Translations under genes and position numbers: made by a program | Assembly: GCA_002316315.1 (NCBI GenBank) | Contig: DCDG01000040.1 | Span: forward strand, 48,584-112,583 | DNA from: Candidatus Aminicenantes bacterium UBA1061 | Lineage (GTDB): Bacteria; Acidobacteriota; Aminicenantia; Aminicenantales; Saccharicenantaceae | Length of the DNA: 64,000 nucleotides | Direction: 5' to 3' | Shown here: positions 28,116-36,806 of the stretch, piece after piece | Numbering within the stretch: the first letter of the stretch is position 1 | How the letters are laid out: each line of letters begins with the position of its first letter | The notes under the pieces: model-generated | What the model was told of the DNA's origin: nothing | The model's database searches: none | The model's input: the letters and a program-made list of their open reading frames with translations, nothing else

Positions 28116-30194
28116 CTATTTTTTCTTCAACTCAACCAGACCAGTTTTTTCCAGGGCCAGAAAATATTTTTCTATATCAAGAAGGGGCAACGGCTCATAT
28201 TCAGCTGAAGCTGCATTTCTGATGTCCAGAATCGAACGCTGTCCATTAATGAAATTCCTTAATTCAAACTCAGCCTGGAAAATTAAAGGAGAGACCTGAA
28301 CATTCATTTCCCTTAGCTTCATCAACACTGCCCAGGGTTCCGTCCCGGATGGCAGTGGCTTCCTGACCGGGACGATGTGGCTCAACCTGAGCTCATCGGC
28401 AGTCAGAGTCAGTTTTTCAGGTTTTACTTTCTGAATGGCACAGGCCGTGAGATAAACCGTCTCCAGTTCTTTTAGCCAGGCATCTTCCATCTGGTCAAGG
28501 CTTGATAATTTAGCCTTAAGGAGGGTCAAAAATTGCTGGTCATCCTCACCAAAAAATTTGACCGAATTAAGAGCCTCTTTTTCCCGCTCAAAAGCCTGGT
28601 TCAAAATATTAACGGCTTCCTTTCTGGTACTGGCCAGATTTTTACCAGTCGACATGATCAGAGCTTCAGCCCGTCCTTTTTCCTGGCCAAGGCGTTCCTG
28701 GCCCTTGGTGGCCACTTCATTCAGGATAAGAATGGCTTCTTTCGGGCCAGCATTGGATAAAAAGATAGCCGAGGCCACAGTGAGGGTGACAACTCTTTTG
28801 AGCTGGGTAGAATCTGATTTGTCAGGCAGGTCACCGCTGGTGTGGTACCACATATCGGGCCAGCAGATGAACATTACCGCCGGGACACGAACCGAACCAT
28901 CAACAAAAACGATGTGATCGCTGCCGCCTGAGAAACGGTCTATGGTATAGTAGAAGGGATCCCGGCTACCAGCCGGAGACAGAACCTCATAGTATTTCCA
29001 GCCAGAATCCTGAGCAATCCTCTGGCTGGCCCCCATCCATTCAACAAAAGAGGCCACGACATCATTAAGGTAACTAGGCAGTGAGTAAGGAGAGGTCTCC
29101 AGACGAAAGGCACTGAGGTTTTTAATCAGAGCTTCACCAACCATGTCCTCATTCAGGTTGGCAAAAAATTTTTTGGCGATGTCCGGATACTTCTTAATAT
29201 AGGCCATAGTGCCAGAGATTTCCGGAACAAAAAGAAACCGGACAGAGCGCTTGAGCGGAGGAATTTTACCATCGGCAACCAATTTTTTGATTACCCGCCC
29301 AGCTTCCAGAATGGCCACGCAGCCGGAGGCATCATCATTGGCACCCTGCTTGGCCAGACCCTCAAACAAATGGCCAGTTAAAACCAGTTCCTGGTCTGCT
29401 TTCTCCGTTCCTTTCAGATAGCCCATGGCCATCTCTTCCCGGTAGGGCACCATCTGGCTCTTAACCACTGCCCTGACCTTCACCTTGATTTTTCTTTCCA
29501 GCATCTGCTTTAAATCATAATAAGTTCTCTCCGAGACCATAAAGGCAAAAGCCGGTTTGTCTTTTTCTCCTATCCGGATTGAATTCCAGCCAAGCTGTTC
29601 CCGGTCAAATTCAGGATGGCTGGAGGTGCAGGCAATGATGCCTTTGGCCCCAAATTTTTCGACCGCCAACTGCCGGGCTCTTTCGGGAGAGCCATAGACA
29701 AGGACAATTTTATCTTTAACCTCTTTTCCCTGATAAAAAGCCTCACTGGAACCCGGTCCGACATCAATGAGTTCAGCCGTGGTATCGGTAGAAACACTCC
29801 CCGAGCAAAGTGTAGCCGGTATGTCTTTGAGGTCATAGAGTTTCTTTTCGAGCGGCTCCACCAGCCAGAGTTCAGCCTGTTCGGCATCCCAGGTCGTCTG
29901 GCTGGAAGTCGGCAGTTCAATAATGGCCGCTTCGTCATAATTGTATTCTTTTAGTCTGTCGAGAATAAATCTGGTTTCGAAATATCCGTTCAGGTATTCT
30001 TCCGGCCGCCGATTACGGTTAACACCCGTTAGATATATTTCATTCTGGAGAGCCAGCTCTCCTGATGATTCGTTGATAATATCCTGAAGAACAGAAAGGG
30101 GAAGAAGGGTTCGAGGTAACTTCTCCTGAGGCTGAGCCAGAAGAGAAAAGGTCAGCCCGAGGACCATTAGCAGGAAAACAAGCTTCTTTTTCAT
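28116..30194 (-). CDS. Secreted M28-family peptidase with C-terminal extension
   Basis: The ATG at 30194 has AGGAG seven bases upstream and begins a signal peptide (MKKKLVFLLMVLGLTFSLLAQ). The alternative ATG 15 bases earlier overlaps that Shine-Dalgarno. A PA-like insert (KIVLVYGSPERARQLAVEKFGAKGIIACTS) precedes the catalytic domain. Zinc ligands appear in LTGHLFEG (His), GANDDASGCVA (Asp), FVPEISGT (Glu) and FSGGSDHIVF (Asp/His). A helical C-terminal region of about 230 residues extends beyond the usual M28 domain. It is probably an aminopeptidase or dipeptidase of the periplasm. It is the second M28 enzyme in the window but is not close to the first in sequence. Confidence 0.85.
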   Translation of the reverse strand: MKKKLVFLLMVLGLTFSLLAQPQEKLPRTLLPLSVLQDIINESSGELALQNEIYLTGVNRNRRPEEYLNGYFETRFILDRLKEYNYDEAAIIELPTSSQTTWDAEQAELWLVEPLEKKLYDLKDIPATLCSGSVSTDTTAELIDVGPGSSEAFYQGKEVKDKIVLVYGSPERARQLAVEKFGAKGIIACTSSHPEFDREQLGWNSIRIGEKDKPAFAFMVSERTYYDLKQMLERKIKVKVRAVVKSQMVPYREEMAMGYLKGTEKADQELVLTGHLFEGLAKQGANDDASGCVAILEAGRVIKKLVADGKIPPLKRSVRFLFVPEISGTMAYIKKYPDIAKKFFANLNEDMVGEALIKNLSAFRLETSPYSLPSYLNDVVASFVEWMGASQRIAQDSGWKYYEVLSPAGSRDPFYYTIDRFSGGSDHIVFVDGSVRVPAVMFICWPDMWYHTSGDLPDKSDSTQLKRVVTLTVASAIFLSNAGPKEAILILNEVATKGQERLGQEKGRAEALIMSTGKNLASTRKEAVNILNQAFEREKEALNSVKFFGEDDQQFLTLLKAKLSSLDQMEDAWLKELETVYLTACAIQKVKPEKLTLTADELRLSHIVPVRKPLPSGTEPWAVLMKLREMNVQVSPLIFQAEFELRNFINGQRSILDIRNAASAEYEPLPLLDIEKYFLALEKTGLVELKKK

Positions 30195-30337
30195 TCGATT
30201 TCTCCTCATCTAAGTTAAGAATAAGATTTTATCCTTATTGCTATCTTAAGGTAAAGATAAATTTCAATTTGTTTTCGCCTTTTTCTTTTTGTTAGAATAT
30301 AACTCAGATATAAAGAACCAAGTTTTCAGGAGAAAAA

Positions 30338-30958
30338 ATGGTCGCTGCATCAACGGTAAAAACTATCGTCACCATCCTTCTGGCTATTGACGTTATCTGG
30401 TTGATTTACATTTTATTTAAAGGCTATACAGAAAGCCTGGTCAGAGTGATTGTGACCGGCCTTGTTCTTGGAGTAATTCTTTACTATCTTCAAACGACCA
30501 GCCTGCAGTATCTGTCTTTTAAAGCCGTAAAAAACGATCTTTTCCCGCCAAACGTTCCTCAATACTCTTATACGAAAACCGAAGTGGATAACCAGTATTC
30601 TCACCGACTGATTTACACTTTTATGCTGACTCCCTCTGAAAGTTCGCTGGAAAGGACAGTCGAAGTCCCTCCACCACCTGAACTTAAGCTGGAGATGGAC
30701 CCGGGCGGTCAAACTTTTACTTTGAAGGATCCCGAATCTTTGAATATTGTCCTTGAGCAGCTCAATCTACCTCCGGTCAAGCGGGGCGTGCCCGAACTAT
30801 CCACTTTGACTGGAAACCGTCTCGACCAGGGGATTTACCGCTTCGATGATTACCCCCTGGGAACCTTGACGGTAGAAAGGTCCATTTTTCAAAACAAAAA
30901 GGTGGTCCTGAGTTATCATTGCATCTCGAGAATTATCATTGATAGCAGAAAATATTAA
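30338..30958 (+). CDS. Membrane-anchored protein of unknown function
   Basis: This 206-residue protein starts after CAGGAG and has two N-terminal helices (about residues 8-27 and 34-53). A soluble domain of about 150 residues follows, with beta-rich parts and a PPPPELKLEMDPGG proline stretch near residue 108. I recognise no family. It leads the plus-strand operon that continues 31 bases later with the TRAP-like permease, so it may be an accessory subunit or a regulator of that transporter. Its topology does not match the four-helix small subunit of TRAP transporters. Confidence 0.7.
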   Translation: MVAASTVKTIVTILLAIDVIWLIYILFKGYTESLVRVIVTGLVLGVILYYLQTTSLQYLSFKAVKNDLFPPNVPQYSYTKTEVDNQYSHRLIYTFMLTPSESSLERTVEVPPPPELKLEMDPGGQTFTLKDPESLNIVLEQLNLPPVKRGVPELSTLTGNRLDQGIYRFDDYPLGTLTVERSIFQNKKVVLSYHCISRIIIDSRKY

Positions 30959-30988
30959 ACAGGCTATTTACTCCAGGGAGAATGATTT

Positions 30989-32281
30989 ATGTCACCTACA
31001 TTAAGTGCCTTACTTATTTTGCTCGTTATGGTAGCTGCTTACATTGCTGCCCAGTTATTCAAACTTTCTACCGAGCTGTCGATTTTTGTGGCCGCCGTAG
31101 CTGGCGCCCTGGCTGGTGGTCACTGGCTACCTATCAGGCATCTGGCTGAAGGGGCAATTACTTATCTCGATATCTGTCTGATTTTCTTAACTGCTACTCT
31201 TTTCATGAATCTGGTGCGGGAAGCAGGTGGAGTGGCTTTTGCCGTCAGATCAATTCTCAGAAGATTTCACCATCAGAAAGTTGTTCTTTTCCTCCTGCTG
31301 GTCATTTTACTCCTCATCCCCGGAGCTCTGACCGGGGCCGGCAGTGTAACGGTTCTTGTCACCGGCTCTCTGGTAGCTATTGTTCTTAAGTATATGGGAT
31401 TGCCTGAAACGAAAGTTGCAGCTATCATTTTTTTGATCGCCGGTTTGAGCGCCGCCGCTCCACCGGTGAGCCTCTGGGCCATGATGACGGCTGCCGGTAT
31501 AAATATGCCATATGTCGGCTTTTTTTTACCGCTTCTCATTCCCTGCCTTCTGGGAGCAGTGGCGGTAATTTTTATTCTTGGCTGGAAAGCCAGACCGGTA
31601 GATTTACAAAAAGCCCTTGAGGAAATTCCTGAGCCTCCAGAAAAAATGAACTGGTGGAGAATCAGCCTGCCGTTTTTGGTCTTCCTGCTCCTGGTCATTG
31701 CCGGCAGAATTTTTCCTTTCAGCTTTCCTGTTCTTGGTTTGCCATTGATTTTTGCCCTGACCGCTTTGACAGCTTATCTGGCCTCACCGGTAAAGCTAAA
31801 TATCTGGAAAATTTCTCTGGAGACGACCAAGCAGCTTCTGCCCCTGATCGGGACTTTAACCTGTGTTGGGATTCTGGTTCAAATTATGACTCTAACTGGA
31901 GTCAGGGGATTAATCGCGGTTTCTGTCGTGACCCTGCCAATAGCTGTGGTCATCGCTTCACTCTTTATTACTCTTCCCGTTTCCGAGGCAGTTTTAATGT
32001 GGGGAGCAGCTCCGGTTTTGGGTGTACCGCTGGTTCTTCTATTTAATACCAGGGGCCTTAACCCGGTGATTGCGCTGGCTGGCATGAGCATCATCTGGCC
32101 CCTGGGTGATGCTCTCCCGCCTACAGCTATCATCGGGCGTCTGACTGTGGATGTGGTCGGGGTGAAGGAACCCTATTCAAAATTTTTAAAGCAATGCCTG
32201 ATTCCAGGCTTAATCATAATCGCCCTGGGAACACTGATGGTAATCTTCAGTAAAAAACTTGGCTTTCTGGCAGTTTTTTAA
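30989..32281 (+). CDS. TRAP-type (DctM-like) large permease
   Basis: This 430-residue protein has about 11-12 hydrophobic segments with the ion-transporter superfamily look. Glycine- and alanine-rich helices include PGALTGAGSVTVLVTGSLVAIVLKYMGLP (near residue 110) and an inverted-repeat counterpart SIIWPLGDALPPTAIIGRLTVDVVG (near 370). This fits the DctM/TRAP large subunit group, which moves carboxylates such as sialate, succinate or amino-acid-like substrates with Na+. No periplasmic binding protein gene lies next to it. GGGAG lies eight bases before the ATG. Operon neighbours are two small membrane proteins and a zinc hydrolase, and it converges on the poly-gamma-glutamate genes. Confidence 0.78.
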   Translation: MSPTLSALLILLVMVAAYIAAQLFKLSTELSIFVAAVAGALAGGHWLPIRHLAEGAITYLDICLIFLTATLFMNLVREAGGVAFAVRSILRRFHHQKVVLFLLLVILLLIPGALTGAGSVTVLVTGSLVAIVLKYMGLPETKVAAIIFLIAGLSAAAPPVSLWAMMTAAGINMPYVGFFLPLLIPCLLGAVAVIFILGWKARPVDLQKALEEIPEPPEKMNWWRISLPFLVFLLLVIAGRIFPFSFPVLGLPLIFALTALTAYLASPVKLNIWKISLETTKQLLPLIGTLTCVGILVQIMTLTGVRGLIAVSVVTLPIAVVIASLFITLPVSEAVLMWGAAPVLGVPLVLLFNTRGLNPVIALAGMSIIWPLGDALPPTAIIGRLTVDVVGVKEPYSKFLKQCLIPGLIIIALGTLMVIFSKKLGFLAVF

Positions 32282-32294
32282 TTAGAGGTTTATT

Positions 32295-32450
32295 ATGGCA
32301 ACCTTAATTACTATCCTTTACTATTTTATGGTGACCTTTTTCTCAATCTGTTTCATTTACAATTTTATCAAAAGCAAGAAGTGGGCAGAGGAGCTGCTTT
32401 ATCTCATTGTTCTATTGCCCTTTCTGTTGAGACTTTTCCGTCTGAAATGA
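32295..32450 (+). CDS. Small two-helix membrane protein (51 aa) in the permease operon
   Basis: A 51-codon frame (MATLITILYYFMVTFFSICF to LLRLFRLK) lies between the permease stop (13 bases before) and the zinc hydrolase start (seven bases after). AGAGG is placed six bases before its ATG. It has two hydrophobic helices (about residues 3-24 and 32-48) joined by the basic loop KSKKWAEE. Tight packing on both sides and the ribosome site make it a likely real gene. It may be a transporter accessory subunit. No family is recognised. Confidence 0.7.
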   Translation: MATLITILYYFMVTFFSICFIYNFIKSKKWAEELLYLIVLLPFLLRLFRLK

Positions 32451-32457
32451 GGTCGAG

Positions 32458-33624
32458 ATGAACTCTACAGTCAAACAGAGAAAATGGCTATTTGGTTTGA
32501 TTTTTCTGGTCGTTTTTATACTGGCTGGAATTAGCTTTTATCGCAGCCGCCACCTGCCCGAGCCGGTCGTTCTCGGCGAGGGAGTTACTGAAGTTAAAAG
32601 ATTAAGCAATTATTTTTCCGGAATAAAGGGCAGTATTAATGATGCCAGAATTTATGTCCTCGGACAGGAAACTGATGGAGGCTCAGTCTTAATTCTGGGC
32701 GGCTCTCACCCCGAGGAACCAGCCGGGCGGCTGGCAGCCTGGATCATCATCGAAAACACCAGGATGAAAGCTGGCCGAATATTCGTTATCCCAACGGCTA
32801 ATCCAAGCGCTTCGACCTCAACCCGGCCCGGTGGAGCCTATCCGCCGGATTATTCAATTAAAACCTCCTGGGGAGAACAGAAGTTCAGACAGGGAGACAG
32901 GTGGTCCAACCCGCTCGACCAGTGGCCTGATCCAGAAGTCTATATTCATTATCCGTCAAGGCAACAGCTGGCTTATATGGACATCAGAAATCAAAATCGT
33001 ACCTGGCCCGGGCGGCCGGATGGTCTGATGACTGAAAAAACCTGTTACGCTATGACCCAGCTAATCCGGCAAGAAAGAATTGATCTGGTCATTGACCTCC
33101 ACGAAGCTGAGCTGCAGTATCCGGTCATCAGCACGATTGTTGTCCATCCTAAGGGCCAGGATTTAGCCGCGCTGGCTTCCATGACGATCAGTGCCGAGGA
33201 GGGCTTTGATATCGGAGTGGAGTATTCCCCTGAGGCTCTCCGCGGGCTATCCCACCGAGAAATCGGCGACTGGACAGAAGCTATTCCACTGCTGATGGAA
33301 ACGCCCGAGCCATTCCTGGATGCTACCCGGGGGAAAACCGATCGAAATCTCCTTCTCACCGGCCAGGACGAATTTGTTATGAAAGCCGGAAAACACGGGT
33401 TGCTGTTTGAAAAACTCGATGAAAGAGGCTGGCCAATTGACGTCAGAGTTGGCCGACATCTATCCTCCATTGCTGTCATTTTAAAGACCTGGTCAGAGCT
33501 TCGTCCTGACCGCTTGATCGAGGCTGAGGAGATTCCTCGCTACTCTGAAATTGTGGAAAAGACGATAGGCTTCTATCTTAAAAACCCGGCCGAGACTCCA
33601 GCTAACCGTCTTTTTTATGAATAA
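32458..33624 (+). CDS. Membrane-anchored AstE/AspA-like zinc hydrolase
   Basis: This 388-residue protein has one N-terminal signal anchor (about residues 10-28) and a succinylglutamate desuccinylase/aspartoacylase-like (M14-related) domain outside the membrane. Zinc ligands are seen in ILGGSHPEEPAGR (HxxE, near residue 83) and VIDLHEAELQYP (His, near 213); LLMETPEP near 280 may supply an acid. Family members cleave N-acyl or side-chain amide bonds of acidic amino acids. Its 3' end overlaps the pgsW-like gene tail-to-tail by 23 bp. Together with the permease this suggests release and uptake of a glutamate-type product, which is inference. Confidence 0.82.
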   Translation: MNSTVKQRKWLFGLIFLVVFILAGISFYRSRHLPEPVVLGEGVTEVKRLSNYFSGIKGSINDARIYVLGQETDGGSVLILGGSHPEEPAGRLAAWIIIENTRMKAGRIFVIPTANPSASTSTRPGGAYPPDYSIKTSWGEQKFRQGDRWSNPLDQWPDPEVYIHYPSRQQLAYMDIRNQNRTWPGRPDGLMTEKTCYAMTQLIRQERIDLVIDLHEAELQYPVISTIVVHPKGQDLAALASMTISAEEGFDIGVEYSPEALRGLSHREIGDWTEAIPLLMETPEPFLDATRGKTDRNLLLTGQDEFVMKAGKHGLLFEKLDERGWPIDVRVGRHLSSIAVILKTWSELRPDRLIEAEEIPRYSEIVEKTIGFYLKNPAETPANRLFYE

Positions 33625-34693
33625 GGCGGTTAAAAACCAAACCAGCCGCACAACACAGAACATAAGCAGCAAAGAGAAGCCAGAGCTTCTCTTGACCGGA
33701 GTTTTCCATCTTAAGCTTTAAATCCTGATTTGCCTGGGGCAGGGGCTGCGGATCCCAGGGTAAATTATAACGAGCAGCCAGACCCCTGATATTCAGGAGA
33801 TGAATAATTGGAACACCTTCCCTGGCCATCCACTGAATCAGTCCACAACGGTCTTCGGGTGGTATTTTTTTAACCTGGGTCAGTCCGGGGCGAAGCTCCA
33901 GAATAGACGAATCACGGCCAAGATTGACCAGACTGCCGCCGATATTGATAAATGCCCGGATAGGCTGACCACCAGCCGCTTCTTTAAACAGGCGGAAATG
34001 TGTTTCAACCATGGTTTTAAGCCCGGCTGGCTGCAGAAACGTCAGGCCCAGGGTTTGGGCTTCCTGCCTCAACTTGATTTTTAAATCATCAGGATATTCA
34101 CGGCCGGAGTCATCTTCTCCTCCCCAACTAACAGCCAGCAGACGGTGCTGATTAAAGCCGGCCTGGCGTAAACAGTTTTCCATGGACAGCCAGCTAAATT
34201 CAGGCTGGTTTGCTCCCCACTGAGATGAGCCAATAGAAACGATAGCCAGAAGGTCAACCCCCATAGCCCGGGTGGCACAATAGGTGGCCACAATAAGTGC
34301 TGGAAAAGAGCTCGAGGCGTCGGCTGCCACCACCTGACCCTTTTCTACCCCGGCCTGGCGAAGAAGGCGCACGAGAAGAGCAGCCATGGCGGGATTGGTT
34401 GTAGTGCGCTTGGCTTCCAACTGCCCGAGAGTGGTGGTCAGAGGACTTGATTCCAGACCAATCAAGCCGGTTTTCATGGGGTCAAAGGGATTTTTTTCAG
34501 GCAACAGACCGACATTTTGCTGACAGCTATATATTTCCTTTTCTGCTTCCTGCATTAATCGGGCTGCCTCCAGTTCATCGGCGGCCAATTTCTCTCCAGA
34601 AGGTTCAAGCCAGAAAAAAAAGATCAGATAAAAAATCAGGCTGACCGCCGCTAAGTAAAAAATTGTTTGAGGGCTGAATTTTGCTGGGCGCAT
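33602..34693 (-). CDS. pgsW: Poly-gamma-glutamate system protein (PgsW-like)
   Basis: This 363-residue protein has an N-terminal helix (about residues 12-29) and a C-terminal helix near residue 340 (EKLWLLFAAYVLCCAAGLVF) with a large soluble domain between. The pattern GLIGLESSPLTTTLGQLEAKRTTTNPAMAALLVRLLRQAG, the later GSSQWGANQPEFSWLSME, and INIGGSLVNLG match the proteins annotated next to PgsB/PgsC as poly-gamma-glutamate system proteins. The biochemical role is not established. It starts three bases after pgsC ends, in a clear operon. Confidence 0.85.
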   Translation of the reverse strand: MRPAKFSPQTIFYLAAVSLIFYLIFFFWLEPSGEKLAADELEAARLMQEAEKEIYSCQQNVGLLPEKNPFDPMKTGLIGLESSPLTTTLGQLEAKRTTTNPAMAALLVRLLRQAGVEKGQVVAADASSSFPALIVATYCATRAMGVDLLAIVSIGSSQWGANQPEFSWLSMENCLRQAGFNQHRLLAVSWGGEDDSGREYPDDLKIKLRQEAQTLGLTFLQPAGLKTMVETHFRLFKEAAGGQPIRAFINIGGSLVNLGRDSSILELRPGLTQVKKIPPEDRCGLIQWMAREGVPIIHLLNIRGLAARYNLPWDPQPLPQANQDLKLKMENSGQEKLWLLFAAYVLCCAAGLVFNRLIHKKDG

Positions 34694-34696
34694 CTC

Positions 34697-35131
34697 TTAA
34701 ACAAATAGCTGGCTGAAAAAAAAAGTTAAGACCGAAACAAAGACCAGAGATGAAAGAACAGGCATAATTTTTTGCCGCTCGAGGCTGGAAGCCAGAATAC
34801 CGGGGACTACCCAACCAATCACTCTGAGACCAACCGGCTCAACCAGAAGATGAGGCAGAGCCAGGCTCCAGGCCTGCCCGAGGCAGGCGCCAACTAAAAT
34901 CATCAGCACGAATCTCCGGCGGCCGAAAAGAATAAAATAGCGGGCTAGAAGCCGGTAGATAAGCAGAGTTAGAAAAGCAACGGCCAGCGTGCTGAGCGGG
35001 CGCCAGGGCTGGTTAAGATAGAGGGCAAAATAACCAGGAACAATCAGCCCACCTGGAGAAATACCGGTTACTTCGACATAGATGAGAGCCAGCACCAGGC
35101 CCAGGAAAAAAGAGCTATAACTTGATGGCAT
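34697..35131 (-). CDS. pgsC: Poly-gamma-glutamate synthase membrane subunit PgsC/CapC
   Basis: This 144-residue protein has four or five transmembrane helices. The signature GLVLALIYVEVTGISPGGLIVPGYFALYL at the N-terminus is characteristic of PgsC/CapC. In Bacillus this subunit works with PgsB in the membrane complex that polymerises and exports gamma-linked glutamate. The start overlaps the end of pgsB by 17 bp, indicating coupled translation. The length is close to the Bacillus protein. Confidence 0.93.
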   Translation of the reverse strand: MPSSYSSFFLGLVLALIYVEVTGISPGGLIVPGYFALYLNQPWRPLSTLAVAFLTLLIYRLLARYFILFGRRRFVLMILVGACLGQAWSLALPHLLVEPVGLRVIGWVVPGILASSLERQKIMPVLSSLVFVSVLTFFFSQLFV

Positions 35132-36386
35132 TAGCCTTCCTCTCGAGATAATCTATCATTTTCTGTCCAAAACCAACAATATTACCCAGGCCAAAAACCA
35201 GAAGGTCATGTTGAGCTGTTAAGCCTTTAGTCGAAGAAGATAAGGAAAAACGGGTTAAAATATCCCGCAAAACAGTTTCGGGTCTTGAATTATTCACGGT
35301 GCAGATCATCTGTTTGGAGAAGTGTTTGTTTAATTTTTTCTCCAGATACCTGTGGGCTGCTGCTGCCCCGGGACCCTGTAAAGATAGACCGGAAAACTCC
35401 AGCTGGCGCCCGCTTCCTGACTCAGTCAGGATACCTTCCTGCCACTTTTCAGCTAGAAAATCAACCCACTGCCTGGTGCGGTCCCCCCGATCAGAGCGAA
35501 AGCAAAGCAGGCCATAAACAGCCCGCTGCCACCAGCCTGTCCTTTCCAAAATTTTTAGCATGGCTTCAAGCGATGAGCGCGGGTCATTAGCCGCAAAAAG
35601 ACTAACAAAATAAAGTTTTATGTCCAGATCGTCAAAGTTCTTTTCCCACATCCTGGGACAGCCGCTATCCGGTTTCACGTTTTTTATGCCCTGAACAATT
35701 ACTTCGTCACTCAGGCCACAGGCGCGAAGGACATTCACCGCCAGCCGGACATTGGCCTCAAATTCGGGATAAGGAAGTTCATTTGCCAGCTGTTCAGCAG
35801 TTGCCTCTTTTTTCGCCTGTATAACCTTTGTCCCTTTCTTTCCAGCCCTTTTTTGCATCACAGGAAAATGCTCTTCCTCAGGAATATAGACAGCCGTTTT
35901 CATCCGAAAGGCACTGGTAAAAGCCCGGGCAATATCCTCTTCACTCTCTCCCAGAGCCTCGAGGTGATCAGGCCTGATATTGCTGACCACCAATAATTCA
36001 GGTTGGAGAAAATAGCGGCTTTCCGCTTGCAAGCACTCCGGCTGAATACTCATCATTTCTGAGACTAAATAATCTGCTTTTTGTTCTGCTGCTTTTCTGA
36101 CCAGCTTTTTCTGCTCCAGAATAGACGGCTTCCCCCGCCGCCTTATCTCTTCTTCATGCCCATCAGGATAAATAATCACCGGCCTGGAACCTGTGGTTTT
36201 AGCCATTACCCGGTAACCAGCCTGCTTCAAACCAGCGGCTAATAACCTGGTAATGCTCGACTTTCCCCTGATGCCGGTCACAGCCAGCCTGTGAGGAATT
36301 TTTTTCACCAGCCGGTAATGTCTTACCGCTTCTATCCCGAGGTAAATAAGGAGGATTATAAACGACAGGAGCAAAATTTTATTCAT
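35115..36386 (-). CDS. pgsB: Poly-gamma-glutamate synthase ligase PgsB/CapB
   Basis: PgsB is a Mur-ligase-like amide ligase that activates glutamate with ATP and adds it through the gamma-carboxyl. An N-terminal helix (residues 3-14) precedes the P-loop AVTGIRGKSSITRLLAAGL (near residue 37). ADYLVSEMMSIQPECLQ and LLVVSNIRPDHLEALGES (near 130) are family signatures. The 423 residues match CapB. No PgsA/CapA or PgsE gene is in the neighbourhood. A sigma-54-type promoter is seen 72 bases upstream of the ATG. The ATG itself lacks a good Shine-Dalgarno. Confidence 0.94.
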   Translation of the reverse strand: MNKILLLSFIILLIYLGIEAVRHYRLVKKIPHRLAVTGIRGKSSITRLLAAGLKQAGYRVMAKTTGSRPVIIYPDGHEEEIRRRGKPSILEQKKLVRKAAEQKADYLVSEMMSIQPECLQAESRYFLQPELLVVSNIRPDHLEALGESEEDIARAFTSAFRMKTAVYIPEEEHFPVMQKRAGKKGTKVIQAKKEATAEQLANELPYPEFEANVRLAVNVLRACGLSDEVIVQGIKNVKPDSGCPRMWEKNFDDLDIKLYFVSLFAANDPRSSLEAMLKILERTGWWQRAVYGLLCFRSDRGDRTRQWVDFLAEKWQEGILTESGSGRQLEFSGLSLQGPGAAAAHRYLEKKLNKHFSKQMICTVNNSRPETVLRDILTRFSLSSSTKGLTAQHDLLVFGLGNIVGFGQKMIDYLERKANAIKL

Positions 36387-36458
36387 CTAAAAAAGACCAT
36401 TTCAAAAGCCTTGTTAGGTTTTGAGTTTATAAGAATAAATAAATAATCGCAACCAGAA

Positions 36459-36474
36459 AGCAATCTTAAAGCCA
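36459..36474 (-). promoter_or_regulatory. Sigma-54 (-24/-12) promoter for pgsBCW
   Basis: On the minus strand the sequence reads CTGGCTT-TAAGA-TTGCT: GG, ten bases, then GC, the defining spacing of sigma-54 promoters, with TTGCT matching the -12 consensus and TGGC the -24. The predicted start of transcription is about 60 bases before the pgsB ATG. It lies immediately downstream of the terminator of the preceding unit, so a promoter is needed here. Confidence 0.65.
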
Positions 36475-36509
36475 GGCGTCTGGCTACCTTTGATGTCTTT
36501 CTGGATAAA

Positions 36510-36796
36510 GAAGAAATAGAGGGGTGCTGCTTAGCACCCCTCTAATTAATTGAAGGAAGGGGGAATGGAAAGAAGGGCAAAGAAGGGCAAAAAGGAGGCA
36601 TTTATAAATTTTTGGGTGCGCTCATCGCCTTGCTGAGAATAAAAGGAGGGAGAATGCGATTTACTTACTGGCCCATGTATCCTAAACTTCTCCCTCCAGA
36701 GTCGAACAATATAGTTTATATCGGAAAAAATGAGAGAAGATGTCTTAACCGCCGTCTTCAGAGTAAGTGCTTTAGCCATCTTCTTCTTCATTCCAC
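36510..36796 (-). ncRNA. Candidate sigma-54-dependent small RNA or small mRNA
   Basis: A consensus sigma-54 promoter at 36807-36822 and a strong terminator at 36518-36543, both on the minus strand, define a transcript of about 285 bases in a gap with no other good gene. The RNA contains two CCTCCTTTT words (one within the arm at 36688-36645 and one near 36597), identical to the anti-Shine-Dalgarno core of 16S rRNA. A 10-bp inverted repeat is also present (GGAGGGAGAA 36645-36654 with TTCTCCCTCC 36688-36697). Its 3' part is almost all C and T. An 82-codon frame (ATG at 36791, stop at 36546, three bases before the terminator) lacks a ribosome site and family likeness, but a small protein cannot be excluded. 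Confidence 0.5.
36518..36543 (-). terminator. Rho-independent terminator upstream of pgsB
   Basis: A perfect 11-bp stem (AGAGGGGTGCT 36518-36528 with AGCACCCCTCT 36533-36543) has a four-base loop. On the minus strand it is followed by ATTTCTTCTTT, a fair T-rich tail; on the plus strand there is no T-run. It would end the transcript started at about 36796 and lies 44 bases upstream of the pgsB sigma-54 element. Confidence 0.75.
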
Positions 36797-36806
36797 TCTT
36801 ATTTAT

